DNA of 64,000 bases from an uncultured Flavobacteriales bacterium (GTDB lineage Bacteria; Bacteroidota; Bacteroidia; Flavobacteriales_D; Crocinitomicaceae): assembly GCA_903860985.1 (NCBI GenBank), contig CAIOSO010000145.1, forward strand, positions 30,705-94,704. The letters run 5' to 3'. Shown here one piece after another: positions 44,716 through 52,054 of the stretch. The notes under the pieces are model-generated. The model was not told the origin of the DNA, did no database searches, and saw only the letters and a list, made by a program, of their open reading frames with translations. Position 1 is the stretch's first letter, and each line of letters starts with the position of its first letter. The position numbers and the translations under genes are program-made.

Positions 44716-45855
44716 ATGAACTTCTCTCTGAATGAAAACCAAGCAATGATCGCTCAAATGGTGCGGGACTTTGCAGAAAAGGAAATCAAACCTTTTTACA
44801 AACAATGGGATGCCGACGAGCATTTTCCCGTTGAAACAATGAAAAAAATGGGCGAACTCGGCCTTTTGGGAATATTTATTCCAGAGGAATACGGCGGATC
44901 CGGTTTTTCTTATTTCGAATATGCAACCGCTTTAATGGAGCTCGGAAAAGTTTGTGGTGGAATAGGATTAAGTGTTGCGGCACATAATTCCTTGTGTACA
45001 GGACATATCTATTACCACGGTAACGAGCAACAAAAGAAAAAATTCCTTCCGAAATTAGCTTCCGGTGAATTTATTGGAGCTTGGGGCTTAACCGAAGCAA
45101 ATACAGGTTCGGATGCAATGCGCATGCAGACAACTGCCGTAAAAGACGGAAACGACTGGATTATTAACGGAGCAAAAAACTGGATCACACACGGATTAAG
45201 TGGTGATGTTGCCGTTATTTTGGTGCGTACAGGTGAATTATTAGATTCAAATGGAATTACTGCGTTTATCATTGAAAAAGATATGCCTGGTTTTTCCGCA
45301 GTGAAAATCAAAGACAAACTTGGTGTAAGAGCCAGTGAAACAGCCGAACTAATTTTCGACAATGTGCGCGTTCCTCAAGAAAACGTTATTGGAAATATTG
45401 GAGAAGGATTTAAACAAGCCATGCAAATCCTCGATGGTGGACGCGTGTCCATTGCTTCGCTAAGTTGCGGAATTGCACGTGGTGCATATGAGTCGTCTGT
45501 GAAATACGCGAAAGAACGCGAACAGTTTGGACATCCAATTGCTCATTTTCAAGCCATTGCCTTCAAATTAGCAGATATGAAAACCCAAGTGGAAGCAGCG
45601 GAATTATTGACTTATCAAGCAGCCTATCGAAAGAACAATAAATTACATATGACCAAAGAAGGTGCCTTTGCAAAGTACTTCGCTTCAGAGGTTTGCGTTA
45701 AATGCGGAAATGAAGCGGTCCAAATTATGGGTGGATACGGATACACCAAAGAGTATCCAGCGGAGAAATTTTTACGCGATGCCAAACTCATGACAATTGG
45801 AGAAGGAACCTCGGAAATTCAAAAATTGGTCATTTCAAGAGAAATATTGAAATAA
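44716..45855 (+). CDS. acyl-CoA dehydrogenase (short/branched-chain type)
   Basis: 379 residues. FAD-dependent alpha,beta-dehydrogenation of acyl-CoA in fatty-acid or branched-chain amino acid degradation. Substrate/FAD motifs: GAWGLTEANTGSDA and NGAKNWITHGLSGD; C-terminal QIMGGYGYTKEYPAEKFLRDAK. The catalytic base is Glu363 in GEGTSEIQ, the position used by short-chain and butyryl-CoA dehydrogenases. Chain-length specificity is not readable. No electron-transfer flavoprotein genes are nearby. Confidence 0.94.
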   Translation: MNFSLNENQAMIAQMVRDFAEKEIKPFYKQWDADEHFPVETMKKMGELGLLGIFIPEEYGGSGFSYFEYATALMELGKVCGGIGLSVAAHNSLCTGHIYYHGNEQQKKKFLPKLASGEFIGAWGLTEANTGSDAMRMQTTAVKDGNDWIINGAKNWITHGLSGDVAVILVRTGELLDSNGITAFIIEKDMPGFSAVKIKDKLGVRASETAELIFDNVRVPQENVIGNIGEGFKQAMQILDGGRVSIASLSCGIARGAYESSVKYAKEREQFGHPIAHFQAIAFKLADMKTQVEAAELLTYQAAYRKNNKLHMTKEGAFAKYFASEVCVKCGNEAVQIMGGYGYTKEYPAEKFLRDAKLMTIGEGTSEIQKLVISREILK

Positions 45856-45858
45856 TTT

Positions 45859-45889
45859 TTTGTGAATTAGGATTAAAGTCCTATCTTTG
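45859..45889 (+). promoter_or_regulatory. rpsU promoter
   Basis: TTTG at 45859-45862, a 19-base spacer and TATCTTTG at 45882-45889, one of the cleanest -33/-7 pairs in the window. The ATG is 31 bases further on. Confidence 0.7.
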
Positions 45890-45920
45890 CCAACCTAAGT
45901 TTAAATGTAAATAATAGCAT

Positions 45921-46112
45921 ATGTTGATCATTCCAATTAAAGAAGGCGAAAACATCGAAAGAGCTTTGAAGAAGTACAAGAAAAAGTACGAGAAAACAAA
46001 TATGATGAAGCAATTACGTGGACGCAAAGAGTTTATTAAACCATCTGTGTCTCGTCGTCAGGAAATCATCCGAGCTGCTTACAAACAAAGAATGCAGTCA
46101 GCTGAACTGTAA
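45921..46112 (+). CDS. rpsU: 30S ribosomal protein S21
   Basis: 63 residues. Small basic ribosomal protein that helps 30S initiation. MLIIPIKEGENIERALKKYKKKYEKT followed by LRGRKEFIKPSVSRRQEIIRAAYKQ is a standard Bacteroidota S21. A strong promoter precedes it and a hairpin terminator follows, with the xerC start codon directly after the T-run. Confidence 0.97.
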   Translation: MLIIPIKEGENIERALKKYKKKYEKTNMMKQLRGRKEFIKPSVSRRQEIIRAAYKQRMQSAEL

Positions 46113-46134
46113 CATTTGTTCAATATATTCGTTG

Positions 46135-46159
46135 AAAAGGAGCGCTAGCTCCTTTTTTT
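46135..46159 (+). terminator. rpsU terminator abutting the xerC start codon
   Basis: AAAAGGAGC (46135-46143), loop GCTA, GCTCCTTTT (46148-46156), with the T-run reaching 46159; the xerC ATG begins at 46160. Confidence 0.85.
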
Positions 46160-47041
46160 ATGCTCGAACAATTTATCCAATACCTTTCTTTTGAAAAAAG
46201 ATGCTCCCCTCATACGATTGGAGCGTACGAGCATGATGTGCAACAATTCATCGATTTTGCTGACATACGAGTAAAAGGTGACCTTCAAGAAGTCAATTCA
46301 TTTCTCATCCGCGGATGGATAGTTCAACTGATTGATGGTGGAATCAGCAACCGCAGTGTAAATCGAAAATTAGCCTCCTTAAGAACCTTTTACAAATGGT
46401 TGAGAAAAGAAGGTGAAATCACCATCAATCCACTCGCAAAAATTCAAGGTCCGAAAAACGAAAAACGCTTACCGATTTTTGTCAAAGAATCTGAACTTAA
46501 TACGGCAAAAACAAGCCTTCTCTTTTCATCGGATTTTAATGGCGTTCGAGATGAATTAATGTTTGAACTATTTTATCAAACTGGAATTCGTTTGAGTGAA
46601 CTTATTGGACTCAAAGACTCAGATGTCGGTGAGCAACACATTAAAGTGCTCGGAAAACGCAGCAAAGAACGCTTAATCCCGATTTCTCCGCAATTGGCAC
46701 AAACGATTCAGTTATTTCGTACGATGAAACGAAAAATGAATATCGATTCAATGAAACTCTTTACGCGTGAAAATGGCCAGGATCTTTACCCATCGCTGGT
46801 GTATCGTAAAATAAATGCAATACTGGGTACCCTAACAACTTCCGATAAGAAAAGTCCGCACGTGCTCAGACATACTTTTGCTACGCATTTATTGAATCGA
46901 GGAATTGGATTAGAAACCTTAAAAGACTTACTCGGACACGCGAATTTATCTGCAACTCAAGTCTATACACACAACTCTTTCGCACAACTTACGGCCGTTT
47001 ATTCACAGGCACATCCACGAGGAATGCATAAATCAAAATAG
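46160..47041 (+). CDS. xerC: tyrosine recombinase XerC/XerD
   Basis: 293 residues. Site-specific recombinase resolving chromosome dimers at dif with FtsK. The N-terminal SAM-like core-binding domain (FIQYLSFEKRCSPHTIGAYEHDV) and catalytic domain show the full set: Arg144 (TGIRLSE), Lys166 (GKRSKER), His234-x-x-Arg237 (HVLRHTFATH), His260 (LLGHANL) and Tyr269 (QVYTH). Housekeeping length and position after rpsU argue against a phage integrase; XerC versus XerD cannot be separated by eye. Confidence 0.94.
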   Translation: MLEQFIQYLSFEKRCSPHTIGAYEHDVQQFIDFADIRVKGDLQEVNSFLIRGWIVQLIDGGISNRSVNRKLASLRTFYKWLRKEGEITINPLAKIQGPKNEKRLPIFVKESELNTAKTSLLFSSDFNGVRDELMFELFYQTGIRLSELIGLKDSDVGEQHIKVLGKRSKERLIPISPQLAQTIQLFRTMKRKMNIDSMKLFTRENGQDLYPSLVYRKINAILGTLTTSDKKSPHVLRHTFATHLLNRGIGLETLKDLLGHANLSATQVYTHNSFAQLTAVYSQAHPRGMHKSK

Positions 47042-47060
47042 TTTTAGAGTCCCAATCTGA

Positions 47061-47084
47061 AATTCCATATCTTTGCATGGAATT
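47061..47084 (+). promoter_or_regulatory. -7 box enclosed in an 8-bp inverted repeat
   Basis: AATTCCAT (47061-47068) and ATGGAATT (47077-47084) flank ATCTTTGC, so the TATCTTTG box (47068-47075) lies inside the dyad. The PfkB start is at 47093. This suggests a repressor operator over the promoter. Confidence 0.55.
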
Positions 47085-47092
47085 TTTTGTAT

Positions 47093-48025
47093 ATGAAGTT
47101 AGTAACTGTAGGAAGTGTAGCGTTTGATGCTATTGAAACGCCGTTTGGAAAAACGGATAAAATCGTTGGAGGTGCTGGAACGTTTATTTCCTTGGCTTCT
47201 TCGTTTTTTGCGAAAGAACAAGGATTAATATCCGTTGTAGGAGAGGATTTTCCCAATGAAACACTTTCATATTTAACATCACGTGGTGTGAATATCGAAG
47301 GCGTTCAAATTAAAAAAGGTGAAAAAACCTTCTTTTGGTCAGGAAAGTATCACAATGACATGAATTCACGTGACACCTTGGTGACTGAGTTAAATGTTCT
47401 TGGAACCTTCGATCCAATCGTCCCTGAATCTTGTCAACACGCAGATTACTTAATGCTAGGTAATTTGAGTCCTCAAGTTCAACTTACCGTGATTAACCGC
47501 ATGGCAAAACGCCCTAAATTAATTGCGATGGACACCATGAATTTTTGGATGGACATTGCTTTGGATGATTTGAAGGAAACGATGAAACATGTGGATGTTT
47601 TGATCATAAATGATGAAGAAGCCAGACAGCTTTCGAAAGAATATTCCTTGGTTCGTGCAGCAAAAATTATTCGTCAAATGGGACCAAGAATATTAATCAT
47701 CAAAAAGGGTGAACACGGTGCATTATTGTTCCATGGAGAAAATATATTCTTCGCTCCAGCATTGCCATTAGAAGAAGTCTTTGATCCAACAGGGGCAGGA
47801 GACACTTTCGCCGGTGGTTTTATGGGATATTTAGCAGCGTCTGATGACGATTCATTTGAAAACATGAAGCGCGCTATTATTGCGGGGTCTGCCTTGGCAT
47901 CTTTCTGCGTAGAGAAATTTGGTACGCAAAGACTAACAGAAATAACTACAGAAGATATCGACCAACGAATTCGTCAATTCGTGTCATTGTCTAACTTTGA
48001 AATGAATTTAAATGGAACCCACTAA
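47093..48025 (+). CDS. PfkB family carbohydrate/nucleoside kinase
   Basis: 310 residues from ATG 47093; an ATG two codons upstream (47087) is also possible. Ribokinase-like fold: VGSVAFDAIETPFGK, VGGAGTFISLASSFFA, MLGNLSPQVQL, VLIINDEEARQLS, and the catalytic/anion-hole motif FDPTGAGDTFAGGFMGYLA with the catalytic Asp. Substrate unknown. Its promoter carries an 8-bp dyad. It overlaps the DUF349 gene by 14 bases, so they are co-expressed. Confidence 0.92.
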   Translation: MKLVTVGSVAFDAIETPFGKTDKIVGGAGTFISLASSFFAKEQGLISVVGEDFPNETLSYLTSRGVNIEGVQIKKGEKTFFWSGKYHNDMNSRDTLVTELNVLGTFDPIVPESCQHADYLMLGNLSPQVQLTVINRMAKRPKLIAMDTMNFWMDIALDDLKETMKHVDVLIINDEEARQLSKEYSLVRAAKIIRQMGPRILIIKKGEHGALLFHGENIFFAPALPLEEVFDPTGAGDTFAGGFMGYLAASDDDSFENMKRAIIAGSALASFCVEKFGTQRLTEITTEDIDQRIRQFVSLSNFEMNLNGTH

Positions 48026-49721
48026 CTTTCAAGAGAAAATACAAGCGTTAGAATCAGCTGAAGACTTAATCGGACTCGGAAGAGATGCTTCAGAACTTCG
48101 CCAAGAATTCGAAGATTTTATCATCGAAGCAGAGCGTGTTGAGCAAGTGAAAAGATTGGAAGCAACTGATCTGGGATCGAGTTATGAGGAGCATGATTAT
48201 GCCCCAATGAAAGAAGCATTCTTCGATACATATAAATCTTTTCAAGAAAAGAGGAAGAAGCAAGTGGAACTTAAAACGGCACTTGAAAATGAGAACATAA
48301 AACAAAAGAAAGCACTCCTTGAACGCTTAAAGGATGTGATTGAGAACGAAGAGAAAATCGGGACAGCATTCAATGCGTATAAAGAAATTCATGAAAACTG
48401 GAAGAAAGTCGGTGATATTCCTCGGGATAAACGAGAGTCTGTTCAAAAAGAATACTCTAGATTATTAGAGATTTTCTTTTACAATATTAAAATTTACAAG
48501 GAATTAAAAGAGCATGATTACAAACGCAATCAACAGCTCAAAGAGGCCATTATTTTTAAGTTAAAACAGCTGCGCACGGCTAATTTACCTGTTCGTGATG
48601 CAGAAGCGAATCTTCGTTCCCTGCAAGACGAATGGGAGGAAATCGGCCCTGTCCAGAATGAGGAATGGGAATCTTTAAAGAATGCATATTGGGAAACCGT
48701 TCGTGGTGTCTATGAAAAATTCAACGAGCACTACGAGCAACAACGTGTCGTTTTAAAAGAAAATATTGATGCTAAAAAAGCCCTAATTGAAAAATTACTC
48801 GCTGTTAATCAAGAATTAGAAAATGTTTCCTCAGCAAAGGAATGGGATCAAAAAACAAAGGATGTACTAGGTATACAAGAGTCCTGGAAGAAAATTGGAT
48901 TTGGTTCTAGAAAGGAAAATGAAATGGTTTACCAAGAATTCCGCAAACACTGCGATGTCTTTTTCCAAGCGAAAAAAGAATTCTCAAAGGATATCGAAAG
49001 TAAATTTAAGGAAGTCGCGGATAAGAAAAGACTACTCATAGAAGAAGCGAAAACGTTGAGTAAATCTCAAGATTGGAAAAGCACATCAGAGAAATTGATT
49101 CAACTTCAGAAGAAGTGGAAGGATTCTGGCAATGCTGGACATCGCTTTGAAAATAAATTATGGAGTGAATTCCGTGGTGCATGCAATGTTTTTTTCGAAG
49201 CCAAAGGAGCTCATTTTAAAGATCAAGATGAAGCGAATAGCGCGAACCTTTCGGTGAAAAACGAGTTGATTTCGGAAGTTCAAAACTGGATCATGCCCGA
49301 GAACAAGCAAGAAGCTATCGCAGCGTTAAGAACGTTTCAAAACATTTTTAATGAGCTGGGTCAAGTTCCCATGAAAGACAAAAATTCCGTTTATCAAAAT
49401 TTCAAGAAAGCAATGGATGAAAAATATGCTTCCTTGAAATTAGATGGAATAGAAAAAGAAAGCATCATGTTCAAAGCAAAAATGGATAATCTACAGTCTA
49501 GCCCAGATCGATCGAGGTTACTTCAAGGGGAGAAAAATGAAATTCGCAAGCAAATTGACCTCCTGACGAAAGAAATGATGTTATTAGAAAATAACCTTGG
49601 TTTCTTTGCTAAATCTAAGGGCGCTGATGCGTTAAGAGCAGAGGTGGATAAGAAAGTTAAGCATGCACAAGATAGAATTCAACAATTGAAACAAAAACTC
49701 AAATTAATCCCTAATGAATAG
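48012..49721 (+). CDS. DUF349 repeat protein
   Basis: 569 residues, soluble, highly charged and alpha-helical. Several DUF349 repeats are visible through their recurring W-K/E-x-[VI]-G-x-[VI] element (NWKKVGDIPRDKR, EWEEIGPVQNEEW, SWKKIGFGSRKEN, KWKDSGNAGHRFE), spaced by about 75 residues, plus a C-terminal coiled coil. The molecular function of DUF349 is not established. It overlaps the kinase upstream by 14 bases and the membrane protein downstream by 8. Confidence 0.92.
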   Translation: MEPTNFQEKIQALESAEDLIGLGRDASELRQEFEDFIIEAERVEQVKRLEATDLGSSYEEHDYAPMKEAFFDTYKSFQEKRKKQVELKTALENENIKQKKALLERLKDVIENEEKIGTAFNAYKEIHENWKKVGDIPRDKRESVQKEYSRLLEIFFYNIKIYKELKEHDYKRNQQLKEAIIFKLKQLRTANLPVRDAEANLRSLQDEWEEIGPVQNEEWESLKNAYWETVRGVYEKFNEHYEQQRVVLKENIDAKKALIEKLLAVNQELENVSSAKEWDQKTKDVLGIQESWKKIGFGSRKENEMVYQEFRKHCDVFFQAKKEFSKDIESKFKEVADKKRLLIEEAKTLSKSQDWKSTSEKLIQLQKKWKDSGNAGHRFENKLWSEFRGACNVFFEAKGAHFKDQDEANSANLSVKNELISEVQNWIMPENKQEAIAALRTFQNIFNELGQVPMKDKNSVYQNFKKAMDEKYASLKLDGIEKESIMFKAKMDNLQSSPDRSRLLQGEKNEIRKQIDLLTKEMMLLENNLGFFAKSKGADALRAEVDKKVKHAQDRIQQLKQKLKLIPNE

Positions 49722-50382
49722 TTTTATCAATGTCCTATTATTAGTGGTTACTTTTCCAACCATGTTGATTTCCGTTTTCGTCGGATTCGATTTACCCATT
49801 GATTTTTTAAATACAACAGGTGCCAATTTGTTGTACCGTTTTGAGGTTTTTTTGGGACTGGGATTATTGATTGCAATCATAAGTTTACGTCGCTCCGTGC
49901 GCAGGTGGATGGGTGTTAGTATGACATCGAAAACAGCCAAATTTGCCTGGAATGGTGAAATCAGTTTGGGAAGAAAACAACGCGTAATTCTCTATACTGC
50001 GATCGAGTCAATTGTCTTGATTTTCCTTGCAATTTCCTATTATTATGTTACTAAAGAAGCTGTTTTTATTAGTGGTGTTTTGGTGTTTTTTGCTATTGAA
50101 TCAATGGTTTTTCTCTTGGTAAATGCGAAAAATAAGTTTAGAGTGGGAATCACATCGAAGGCAGTACTCGTGAGCGATCGAGAAATTATATTAATCTACC
50201 TTGCCGGACTTCGCAAGGTGAGTGTGAGTCAACAAACCATTTACTTTGATTACATCCAAGACCTGCAATTGTCTTTTCCGATTGATTGCGTAGTAGAGTC
50301 CGAGAGAACGGCCTTCTTTTCCATTCTTGAAGCACAATTAGACCCTAATCGGGTGCTATTTCAAAATACTAGTCCAAAGTAA
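49714..50382 (+). CDS. hypothetical membrane protein
   Basis: 222 residues. Four predicted membrane helices (about 5-24, 40-58, 88-108, 112-134) and a C-terminal cytoplasmic part with short beta strands (FRVGITSKAVLVSDREIILIYLAGLRKVSVSQQTIYFDYI) that resembles a bacterial PH-like domain. I do not recognise a named family. The 8-base overlap with the DUF349 gene makes co-translation likely; its job may be linked to that protein. Confidence 0.72.
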   Translation: MNSFINVLLLVVTFPTMLISVFVGFDLPIDFLNTTGANLLYRFEVFLGLGLLIAIISLRRSVRRWMGVSMTSKTAKFAWNGEISLGRKQRVILYTAIESIVLIFLAISYYYVTKEAVFISGVLVFFAIESMVFLLVNAKNKFRVGITSKAVLVSDREIILIYLAGLRKVSVSQQTIYFDYIQDLQLSFPIDCVVESERTAFFSILEAQLDPNRVLFQNTSPK

Positions 50383-50419
50383 TTTTTGTATTTTCGAAGA
50401 ACATTAAATCGTCAACCAT

Positions 50420-51403
50420 TTGAAAATCCTTCTTATTCGTTTTAGCTCCATCGGTGACATTGTTCTTACGTTCCCCGTTGTAAAAACGATTCGAAAAGCC
50501 TTCCCTGAAGCAAAAATACATTTTGCTACTAAAAAAAACGTTGAAACCTTACTGCTTGGATCAGAGGGGATTGATAAATTTCATTTTTTGTCAGATTCGT
50601 TCATTGACTTTAAAAAGGAAATTAAACAGGAATACTTTGATCACATCATTGATTTACACAATAACTTAAGAACAAGACGATTGACATTCGGACTTTCGGG
50701 TAAAATAGTACGTTTTGATAAGTTGAATCTGAGAAAATGGCTTTTCACGAAGTTTAAATGGAATACACTACCGACGATTCATGTGGTAGATCGTTATTTG
50801 GCGACACTAAAAGGATTGGGAATTGTTCCAATTGATCAACCAGAAAACCATTTTTCCATTCCGCTGGCTTTTCAAATCAATATGTCAGATCGTTTTCCAA
50901 TGCTCGAAAGGAATTATGTGGCCATCGCTATCGGAGCACAGTACAAAACGAAAAGAGTTCCCAAGGAAAAATGGTTGGAAATCCTACACGAAATGGATGA
51001 GAAAATTGTCATTGTCGGAGGTGAAATGGATCGTGAAGTAGGCGCATGGTTAATCAAACAGTTCCCAAATAAAGTCATGATAAATACATGTGGGGACTTC
51101 AATATTTTGGAATCTGCAAGTATCGTTTCACAGGCAAAAAGTTTACTGACAAATGACACTGGAATGATGCATATTGCAGCTTGTTTTGATATACAGATTA
51201 TTTCCATTTGGGGAAATACTTCTCCGGAATTTGGAATGAGTCCGTATAGACCTAGAAAAAATCAATCTGATCTGATCTTTCAAGTAGAAGGATTGTCTTG
51301 TCGCCCCTGCTCGAAAATTGGACACCAAGAATGTCCAAAGAAACATTTTCATTGCATGACCCTACATGATGCAAAAATGATTGCATCAAGCGTTCAAAAA
51401 TAA
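50420..51403 (+). CDS. glycosyltransferase family 9 (heptosyltransferase-like)
   Basis: 327 residues from a TTG start, chosen because the family N-terminus KILLIRFSSIGDIVLTFPVVK begins right there and no ATG is in frame upstream. GT9 features: LHNNLRTRRLTF, a C-terminal LTNDTGMMHIAACFDIQIISIWG donor site, and a late Cys-rich loop (GLSCRPCSKIGHQECPKKHFHCM). It transfers heptose or a related sugar to lipopolysaccharide core at the cytoplasmic face of the inner membrane. Its stop directly abuts that of the converging thioesterase gene. Confidence 0.92.
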   Translation: MKILLIRFSSIGDIVLTFPVVKTIRKAFPEAKIHFATKKNVETLLLGSEGIDKFHFLSDSFIDFKKEIKQEYFDHIIDLHNNLRTRRLTFGLSGKIVRFDKLNLRKWLFTKFKWNTLPTIHVVDRYLATLKGLGIVPIDQPENHFSIPLAFQINMSDRFPMLERNYVAIAIGAQYKTKRVPKEKWLEILHEMDEKIVIVGGEMDREVGAWLIKQFPNKVMINTCGDFNILESASIVSQAKSLLTNDTGMMHIAACFDIQIISIWGNTSPEFGMSPYRPRKNQSDLIFQVEGLSCRPCSKIGHQECPKKHFHCMTLHDAKMIASSVQK

Positions 51404-51916
51404 TTAATCAAGAAAGAGTTTTTTGAGCTCGGTTGCTTCTGAAGGATTCATTTTTCCCGCTAAGATCAAACTAAGTTGTTTGCGTCGCAAGGCACCCTCA
51501 AAACGTTCAATTTCTTCGTCTGTCTCTGGGATAAGCTCTGGCACTTGAATGGGACCACCATTTTGGTCTACCGCTACAAATGTATAAATGGCTTCATTGC
51601 ATTTTTCCTTTGCGCCTGTGAGGTTATCCTCAACGAAAACGTCAACAAAGATCTCCATGGATGAATTAAATGCACGGGATACTTTTGCCTCTAATGTGAC
51701 AATGGAAGCATGATTTATCGGTTTCTGGAAAGACACATTATTCACGGATGCGGTTACTACAACTCGTTTGCAGTGTCTATGTGCCGCAACGCTAGAAATC
51801 ACATCCATCCAAGCTAATAGTTGTCCTCCAAATAAATTACCCAAGGTATTCGTGTCATTTGGCAATACTACTTTCGTGGAAATCGATAAGGTATCACATG
51901 CTTTTACTGCTTTCAT
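51404..51916 (-). CDS. acyl-CoA thioesterase (hotdog fold, YciA/BACH type)
   Basis: 170 residues. Hydrolyses acyl-CoA to free acid and CoA. The hotdog signature is GNLFGGQLLAWMDVISSVAA with the catalytic Asp, followed by VVTASVNNVSFQKPI. A C-terminal extension (from about 130: VPELIPETDEEIERF) matches that of YciA/BACH-like enzymes. It is monocistronic on the minus strand. The 138-base region to the next gene (51917-52054) is AT-rich and contains no further ORF or clear -7 consensus box. Confidence 0.93.
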   Translation of the reverse strand: MKAVKACDTLSISTKVVLPNDTNTLGNLFGGQLLAWMDVISSVAAHRHCKRVVVTASVNNVSFQKPINHASIVTLEAKVSRAFNSSMEIFVDVFVEDNLTGAKEKCNEAIYTFVAVDQNGGPIQVPELIPETDEEIERFEGALRRKQLSLILAGKMNPSEATELKKLFLD

Positions 51917-52054
51917 AGTTGTAAAATTAGTTAAATATCAACTACGTGAAAACATTTATACTTTTTACAGGCTAGGACGAACGAATAATTACTAAAATAT
52001 TAAATAATTCACTAATTTTAACGCTGAACTATTTTGCTAGAAAAATATTAACAC

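Noticed and set aside
46160..47041. Tyrosine recombinase as the integrase of a mobile element.
   Set aside because: Housekeeping Xer length, position after rpsU, and no attachment-site repeats, phage genes or composition change around it.
51917..52054. AT-rich 138-base intergenic region as an origin or small RNA locus.
   Set aside because: No repeated boxes, no stable hairpin and no DnaA-type sites could be recognised by eye.
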